DNA of 10,021 nucleotides from an uncultured Acidobacteriota bacterium (GTDB taxonomy: Bacteria; Acidobacteriota; Terriglobia; Terriglobales; Acidobacteriaceae). The translations under genes and the position numbers were made by a program. The stretch covers positions 1 through 10,021 of the forward strand of contig CAIZGA010000336.1 of the NCBI GenBank assembly GCA_903932385.1, in the 5' to 3' direction. Below are positions 5,767-10,021 of this stretch, in pieces. Below the pieces are notes generated by a model that saw only the letters and a program-made list of their open reading frames with translations, searched no databases and was not told the origin of the DNA. The first letter of the stretch is position 1. Each line of letters opens with the position of its first letter.

Positions 5767-7434
5767 ATGAACGTTGAGCAAGACGCGGCGGCAGAATCAC
5801 CGAAACAATCCCCGGCAGAAATTGCCGCGCAGATTGCCGACTACATCGCCGCGCATCCGCATGCTGTCATTCTCGAATCGGGCCGCGTGTTGTTTGACCT
5901 GACCCGTTCACGGCATACCCTCTCCACTGAGCATGGGCGCTGCGTTCTGCATTTGTGGAGCGCGGATCTGGATGCAATCCGCACGATTGTCAGCGTTGCC
6001 GAACGCAAAGGCACGCTGCGATTGGCCGCGTTGCGGCTGGGCCAGAAGCGCGCCGTCACCTGGGAAGTTGCCGCCGTCAATCTGGATGAGCCCGGTGTTC
6101 TGCGTCGCAGGGCCGCGCGCAGTGCGGTAGAAAATTCCACGCGGCAGGCCACGCGCATCGCCGGCCGCAAACAATTATTGCGACGTGTGGAACGGGCCAT
6201 ACCGCGCCACTTTGAAGGCTGGCTGCCGGAAAGTTTTCGCGCGGCCATGGATTTGGAACGCAGCTTCGGCCCCGCGTATGTTCGCGGCGTGATGGCATGC
6301 GGCCAGCAGGCGTGGGCGGTGATTGCCGTCGGCGCGGCGGAAACGCAATCCACAATCGACGGCGTACTCACGCTTGGCATTCTATGGCTGGCACATTGTC
6401 GCGACCACGCCGGCGGGCGTCGACTCTTCAGCGGGCTGCGACTTATTCTGCCGCCCGGCTGCGCCACGCTTACGCTCTCTCGAATTGCGTGGCTCAATCC
6501 GCGCATCGCGCAGTATGAGTTGTATGAACTCGATGACACCGACGACACGCTGACACTTCTAGACGCAAGCGATCAGGGCAATCTGTCCACGCGGCTCGTT
6601 CATGCGCCGACGGTCGGTTTCGCGCAGGAACGTTTTGCCGCGGCGCGCGAACGCATCCTGCAGATGCTGCCGCCGGAGATGCGGCCGCTGGTGGATACGC
6701 GCGTGGAGAATGCCGCCGAGATGGGATTCCATCTGCATGGACTGGAGTTTGCGCGCGCGCGCATGGGCACCTCGGCCAGCAGTTTTCAGCAGGTGGTGGA
6801 AATTACTTTTGGCGCGGGCGCGGCGGAAACTCCGCTGACGGAGGAGAATGAACCGCAGCTGCGCGAGATGCTGGCGCAACTGCATCGCAGCCGCCACGCC
6901 GCCGGTAACCAGCGCGATGCGCTCTATCGTCTGCAGCCGGAGCGATGGTTGGAGTCGGTGCTGCGCCGCAACCTGGCGGTACTGGAAAAATCCATCGCGC
7001 CGCATCTTCACTCCGCACAGGTTTATTCGCAGGTGCCGGCGTTTTCTGCAGGAGACCGCGGCATGCTCGACCTGCTGGCGGTTTCAAGCGATGGACGTTT
7101 GTGCGTGCTGGAATTAAAAGCTGCGGAAGATTTGCATCTTGCCGTTCAGGGGCTGGACTACTGGGTGCGTGTGCGTTGGCACCACGCGCAGCCGCCGGAC
7201 CCCGCCACCGGGCTCGGCGAATTTCAACGCCACGGATATTTTCCCGGCACGGCACTTTCTCCGCTGCCGCCACGGCTGTATCTGGTCGCGCCCGCGCTGC
7301 GCATTCATCCCGCCACTGAAGTTGTGCTGCGATACTTCAAGCCGGAAATTGAGTGGACACTGGTCGCGCTCGACGAACGCTGGCGCAAGGAAGTCCGCGT
7401 CGTCTGGAAAAAACGCAGCGGTGTGGTTCGCTAA
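5767..7434 (+). CDS. Uncharacterised protein with C-terminal PD-(D/E)XK (NucS/RecB-like) nuclease domain
   Basis: A 555-residue protein whose overall family I do not recognise. The N-terminal ~110 residues look beta-rich (ILESGRVLFDLTRSRHTLS, then RCVLHLWSADLDA), followed by a strongly basic stretch (113-141, many Arg). The middle (about 155-345) is alpha/beta with no motif I can name. Residues about 390-470 read like the nuclease domain of NucS/DUF91 and RecB-type proteins: WLESVLRRNLAVLE (394-407, Glu396), an Asp in GMLDLLAV (Asp435), ELK (Glu449, Lys451) and QGLDY (Gln461, Tyr465, the QxxxY motif). All the usual metal and catalytic residues are present, so it could cut DNA. No helicase, methylase or toxin motif is visible. 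The start has only a weak ribosome binding site (CGGA, 5757-5760) and lies 24 bp after the DinB gene, suggesting a shared transcript. Base composition is like the neighbours. DNA repair or defence is an inference only. Confidence 0.8.
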   Translation: MNVEQDAAAESPKQSPAEIAAQIADYIAAHPHAVILESGRVLFDLTRSRHTLSTEHGRCVLHLWSADLDAIRTIVSVAERKGTLRLAALRLGQKRAVTWEVAAVNLDEPGVLRRRAARSAVENSTRQATRIAGRKQLLRRVERAIPRHFEGWLPESFRAAMDLERSFGPAYVRGVMACGQQAWAVIAVGAAETQSTIDGVLTLGILWLAHCRDHAGGRRLFSGLRLILPPGCATLTLSRIAWLNPRIAQYELYELDDTDDTLTLLDASDQGNLSTRLVHAPTVGFAQERFAAARERILQMLPPEMRPLVDTRVENAAEMGFHLHGLEFARARMGTSASSFQQVVEITFGAGAAETPLTEENEPQLREMLAQLHRSRHAAGNQRDALYRLQPERWLESVLRRNLAVLEKSIAPHLHSAQVYSQVPAFSAGDRGMLDLLAVSSDGRLCVLELKAAEDLHLAVQGLDYWVRVRWHHAQPPDPATGLGEFQRHGYFPGTALSPLPPRLYLVAPALRIHPATEVVLRYFKPEIEWTLVALDERWRKEVRVVWKKRSGVVR

Positions 7435-7438
7435 ACAA

Positions 7439-7705
7439 CTATTGCCTTTCCCAAATTTTTGATATGACTTTCTGCAGCTCGTCCGTTATCCATGGAGATC
7501 TGTTCTGGATAACTTTCGGCCCGCCTAATTCTTCTCGCAAAAATCTGTATGAATATATGGCACCAAAGACATTGAACAAAGCTACAAGAAAAGCAGAAAT
7601 CGCATATTTGTGAAAAATAACCATTCCAGCAGCAAAGAAGATAGTAAAAAATCCAAAAGCTATTACACCAGCCAACCATATCGTGATTAATATGATTTTT
7701 TTCAT
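7439..7705 (-). CDS. Small low-GC two-helix membrane protein, unknown function
   Basis: An 88-residue frame beginning MKKIILITIW. Two hydrophobic segments (about 3-31 and 34-53) are followed by a polar, charged tail (54-88: YRFLREELGG through KVISKIWERQ). This is the pattern of a small inner-membrane protein with a cytoplasmic tail. I recognise no family. It starts 5 bp after the dus stop, and GAGTGA before its ATG may serve as a ribosome binding site, so it is probably translated from the dus transcript. By hand count the stretch 7441-7705 is about 36% GC against about 60% nearby, and its codons are A/T-ending, pointing to recent acquisition or relaxed selection. It ends 4 bp from the stop of the putative nuclease gene, tail to tail. 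Its membrane-protein pattern makes it much more plausible than the overlapping frames, but whether it is expressed is unknown. Confidence 0.65.
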   Translation of the reverse strand: MKKIILITIWLAGVIAFGFFTIFFAAGMVIFHKYAISAFLVALFNVFGAIYSYRFLREELGGPKVIQNRSPWITDELQKVISKIWERQ

Positions 7706-7710
7706 TTCAC

Positions 7711-8916
7711 TCAGTCGCAGTAAGCTTCCATCGGCATGTCGTTCAGCATCACGCCGGGTTCAATGTCGCCGGCGCCGGACTCGCTACGCTTGGCAAAGAA
7801 TTCTTCCACTGCGCCCAGCACGCCTTCGCTGGTCTTCGACTCAAAAATTGCGCGGCGCAATGCAGCTCCGCCGGGGACGCCATGCGTGAACCAGCTGGCG
7901 AACTGCTTCATCTTGCCGGCGCACTCGCGGCCCACGGCACTGCCGGAGTCGGCCTCTTCCAGCAGCATGGAAAAATACGTGCGAATCATCTGATAGCGGT
8001 CGGCATCGGTGGGCTTCACGTAGCTGCCGGTGCCGGTAGCGGCCTTGGATGATGTGTATTCGGCAATCTGGCGGAAGATCCACGGGTTTGCGGGCGCGGC
8101 GCGGCCAATCATCACGCCATCGCAGCCGGTCTGTTCCACCAGCGCGGCGGCGTTCTCCGGCGTGCGCACATCGCCGTTGCCAATCACCGGGATGCGCACC
8201 GACTGCTTCACCGCGGCAATCCACTGCCATTGCGCCAGGCCCGTGTAACCGGCCTCGCGGGTGCGCGCGTGCAACGCCACGGCATTCAAGCCGCAATTTT
8301 CTGCGAGCTTGGCCAGGTCCACGCAGACAATATTGTTGTCGTCCCAACCCAGGCGAAATTTCACGGTGAAGGGAATTTTGACCGCGCCGCGTACGGCTTC
8401 AAAAATTTTCGCAATCAACGGCAGGTCGCGCAGCAAACCGCTGCCGCCGTTGCAACGCACCACGCGTTTGGCCGGGCAGCCCAGATTTAAATCAACCAGA
8501 TCAAAGCCCGCGTCTTCCACAATGCGCGCGGAGTCGGCCAGCGTCTCCGGATTCGATCCGAAGAGTTGCGCGGAGATGGGATGCTCGTCGTCGTAGTAAG
8601 TCAGGTAGCGTTTGCGTTTGGATTCACGCATGCGCGAGAGGCCGTCGGCGGAGGTGAACTCCGTCATGATGAGGCCGCAGCCGGATTGCTGATTGCTGGT
8701 GGCGGCTTCCACTTTTTCTTCCAGCCCCGCATTCGCACCGGCGGTGAAGGCGCTGGCATTTTTGATGAAGCGGCGGAAAACTGTGTCGGTCACGCCGGCC
8801 ATGGGAGCCAACACGGTTGCCGGCGCAATGCGCACGCCGCCAATCACCATCTCCGGTGGCACATGGCCGCCGGTGGGCGTGGGGTGTTGCATTTCTTTTT
8901 CCCAGTGCTTTTGCAT
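7711..8916 (-). CDS. dusB: tRNA-dihydrouridine synthase (DusB-like)
   Basis: A 401-residue FMN enzyme that reduces uridine to dihydrouridine in tRNA D-loops using NADPH. Clear Dus motifs in order: LAPMAGVTDTVFRR (36-49), LIMTEFTSADGL (82-93), QLFGSNPETLA (118-128), DLNLGCPAKRVVRCNGGSGLL (142-162, with catalytic Cys147), VKFRLGWDD (184-192, FMN-contacting Lys), HARTREAGYTG (216-226), PVIGNGDVRTPENA (243-256) and DGVMIGRAAPANPWIF (266-281). The protein is longer than typical DusB (about 320-350), in part from an extra segment of about 26 residues (53-78) inserted after FRRFIK. The first ATG follows an in-frame TAA; a second ATG, at codon 9 (8890-8892), is a possible alternative, and neither has a strong ribosome binding site. 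It lies downstream of rpmE, past a terminator, and immediately upstream of a small membrane gene. The DusB subtype, as against DusA or DusC, is inferred from the motifs. Confidence 0.93.
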   Translation of the reverse strand: MQKHWEKEMQHPTPTGGHVPPEMVIGGVRIAPATVLAPMAGVTDTVFRRFIKNASAFTAGANAGLEEKVEAATSNQQSGCGLIMTEFTSADGLSRMRESKRKRYLTYYDDEHPISAQLFGSNPETLADSARIVEDAGFDLVDLNLGCPAKRVVRCNGGSGLLRDLPLIAKIFEAVRGAVKIPFTVKFRLGWDDNNIVCVDLAKLAENCGLNAVALHARTREAGYTGLAQWQWIAAVKQSVRIPVIGNGDVRTPENAAALVEQTGCDGVMIGRAAPANPWIFRQIAEYTSSKAATGTGSYVKPTDADRYQMIRTYFSMLLEEADSGSAVGRECAGKMKQFASWFTHGVPGGAALRRAIFESKTSEGVLGAVEEFFAKRSESGAGDIEPGVMLNDMPMEAYCD

Positions 8917-8948
8917 CTGCTCAGCCCGCTGCTGAAATTTTTACTCTG

Positions 8949-8979
8949 CAACAACAAAGCCCCCGCCGCAGCGGAGGCC
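8949..8979 (-). terminator. Rho-independent terminator of rpmE
   Basis: Read on the minus strand, GCCTCCGC (8971-8978) pairs with GCGGGGGC (8959-8966) across a 4-base loop, with one G-U pair, and is followed by TTTGTTGTT. It lies about 27 bases after the rpmE stop and before dus, so it should end or attenuate the rpmE transcript; dus then needs readthrough or its own promoter. Confidence 0.75.
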
Positions 8980-9005
8980 TTGCAGATTTGCCCATGGCGC
9001 TGCGA

Positions 9006-9251
9006 TTACTTCGTGGCTGCGGCCTTTGCATCGGCCTTGCCTGCGTCGCTCTTCGCGTACTTCTGGCGGAAGCGCTCCACGCGTCCCGCAGTATCCACCA
9101 AGCGCTGTTTGCCGGTGAAGAACGGATGGCAGTTGGAGCAGATTTCCACGTGGATCTCGCCCTTGTGGGTCGAACGGGTCTGGAAGTGGTTCCCGCAGGC
9201 GCACTTCACTTCAGTTAACGTGTACTCCGGATGAATTCCCTCTTTAGGCAT
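9006..9251 (-). CDS. rpmE: 50S ribosomal protein L31, zinc-binding form
   Basis: An 81-residue protein beginning [10 protein letters not shown] and matching L31 throughout: [16 protein letters not shown] (13-28), [30 protein letters not shown] (36-65), then a short Ala/Lys-rich tail. The four cysteines (17, 19, 38, 41) that hold zinc are all present, marking the C+ (RpmE) form and not the zinc-free RpmE2/YkgM form. L31 bridges the two ribosomal subunits near the central protuberance. The start is the ATG that gives the conserved MPK-x-IHP N-terminus; only a weak AAAG lies close upstream. The gene is followed by its own terminator and diverges from the helicase-loader gene across 207 bp. Confidence 0.97.
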   Translation of the reverse strand: MPKEGIHPEYTLTEVKCACGNHFQTRSTHKGEIHVEICSNCHPFFTGKQRLVDTAGRVERFRQKYAKSDAGKADAKAAATK

Positions 9252-9458
9252 TGCTTTGTACCAGAAACCTTTCGCATAAACTTGCGGACTTGGAATGTGC
9301 GAGCTGAATCCCGGGGCCTGTGTGGGCCGCCCGAGACAGCCTGAATTACCGCTCCAGACGCAATTACCAGTCTATCGGAGTTTGCGGTAGTTTTCCACTC
9401 TGCCTCCCCGGTTCTCCAGAGCACGGCAACTTCCGCCACGCTGTACCATAATGCTTCT
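9252..9458. promoter_or_regulatory. Divergent intergenic region (rpmE / helicase-loader gene)
   Basis: This 207-bp region should carry the promoters for both flanking genes. CATAAT at 9447-9452 resembles a -10 box for the plus-strand gene and lies so close to its ATG (9459) that the transcript could be nearly leaderless; no matching -35 is clear. I see no tRNA, and no strong hairpin or riboswitch-like structure. AATTACC occurs twice (near 9345 and 9363) and TACCGC has an inverted partner near 9385; both are weak. Confidence 0.35.
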
Positions 9459-10021
9459 ATGCCAGATACATGCCCAATCTGCAGCGGCACCGGACATCGC
9501 ATTTTGACCCGCGAAGACGGCAGCACCTACGCCGGACGCTGCGAATGCCAGACCCTTCTGATGGCTGAACGGCGGCTGGAGCGCGCCTTTATCCCGCGGC
9601 GGTACGAACATTGCTCCTTTGAAAGCTTTGAGACGGCCTTCAGCGGCGCCGACACTTCGCTGGCAAAAGCCCGGCTGGCGGCTCGCCGCTTTGTGGAAGG
9701 TTTTCCTCTGGAAACCGATGGCCGCGGCCTGTTGCTGACCGGCTCCATCGGCGTGGGCAAGACGCATCTGGCCGTCAGCATCCTGCGTGACCTGGTGATT
9801 GAAAAAGGCGCGCACGGACTTTTCTGCGATTATCGCGATCTGCTGAAGCAGGTGCAGAACTCCTGGAACAAACAGGTGGCGACGACGGAGTTGGAAATCC
9901 TGAAGCCGATTTTTGAGGCGGAAGTGCTGGTGCTGGATGAACTGGGCGCATCCAAACCGACGGACTGGGTCTGGGACACGGTGGCGCACATCCTGAACAC
10001 ACGCTATAACGACAAGCTCAC
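9459..10021 (+). CDS. DnaC/DnaI-type AAA+ helicase loader with N-terminal zinc finger (3' end outside window)
   Basis: The frame starts at ATG 9459 and stays open to the right edge, giving 187 residues of an incomplete protein. The N-terminus has a zinc-finger-like pattern, CPICSGTGHR (5-14) and CECQ (28-31), as in DnaI/DnaC-like loaders. This is followed by a linker with IPRRYEHCSFESFE, then the ATPase core: Walker A GSIGVGKTHL (95-104, Lys101), FCDYRDLL (122-129), Walker B EVLVLDELGASKP (155-167, Asp160, Glu161) and ILNTRYND (178-185) towards sensor 1. Known role: such proteins load the replicative helicase DnaB on DNA, and IstB-type relatives help transposition. The zinc finger and the lack of an IstA-like gene upstream favour the DnaC-like role. 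There is no Shine-Dalgarno sequence before the ATG. It diverges from rpmE. Confidence 0.88.
   Translation, partial: MPDTCPICSGTGHRILTREDGSTYAGRCECQTLLMAERRLERAFIPRRYEHCSFESFETAFSGADTSLAKARLAARRFVEGFPLETDGRGLLLTGSIGVGKTHLAVSILRDLVIEKGAHGLFCDYRDLLKQVQNSWNKQVATTELEILKPIFEAEVLVLDELGASKPTDWVWDTVAHILNTRYNDKL

Noticed and set aside
4524..5781. Two minus-strand frames (205 and 225 codons) antisense to the DUF2911 and DinB genes
   Set aside because: No family resemblance; both are mirror frames of genes with clear domain matches.
9372..9989. Minus-strand frame of 205 codons opposite the helicase-loader gene
   Set aside because: The plus strand has Walker A, Walker B and zinc-finger motifs in order; the antisense frame has no recognisable motif.
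9459..10021. Reading the right-edge ATPase as IstB of an IS21-type element
   Set aside because: No IstA transposase gene or terminal repeat lies upstream (rpmE does), and the N-terminal cysteine pattern fits DnaC/DnaI-type loaders better. The missing 3' end leaves a small doubt.
1..10021. CRISPR array, tRNA, rRNA, prophage or insertion-sequence ends
   Set aside because: No regularly spaced repeats, cloverleaf-like segments, rRNA-like sequence, transposase or phage genes were seen on either strand.

Overview
The window is ordinary chromosomal DNA from a bacterium of moderately high GC (about 60% in the genes where I counted). The best taxonomic guess is Acidobacteriota, because of the combination of a secreted DUF2911 protein, a YfiT-type DinB protein, a TldD/TldE pair and a secreted DUF1906-type protein. 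This is an inference from gene content only. I see no prophage, insertion sequence, CRISPR array, rRNA or tRNA.

Layout from left to right. The left edge holds the 3' end of etfA (electron transfer flavoprotein alpha, + strand). It converges, 3 bp apart, on a minus-strand block: tldD followed by tldE/pmbA (a two-subunit metalloprotease), with a gene for a secreted glycoside-hydrolase-like DUF1906 protein upstream of tldD. A 196-bp divergent region then separates these from a plus-strand block: a secreted DUF2911 protein, a hairpin, a DinB/YfiT-like metal-dependent protein, and a 555-residue protein of unknown role. The last ends in a domain that reads like a PD-(D/E)XK nuclease of the NucS/RecB type. 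That gene converges, 4 bp apart, on another minus-strand block: rpmE (ribosomal protein L31, zinc-binding form), an intrinsic terminator, a dusB-like tRNA-dihydrouridine synthase gene, and a small two-helix membrane protein gene. The small gene has markedly low GC (about 36% by hand count). Finally, divergent from rpmE, a DnaC/DnaI-type AAA+ helicase-loader gene with an N-terminal zinc finger begins at 9459 and runs off the right edge.

Most genes are housekeeping functions: electron transfer, proteolysis, tRNA modification, translation and replication. The least explained parts are the 555-residue putative nuclease and the low-GC small membrane gene that abuts it tail to tail. The secreted DUF1906 protein is also of interest because it keeps its putative active-site carboxylates. 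Nothing in the window clearly forms a new multi-gene system, and I have not forced one.
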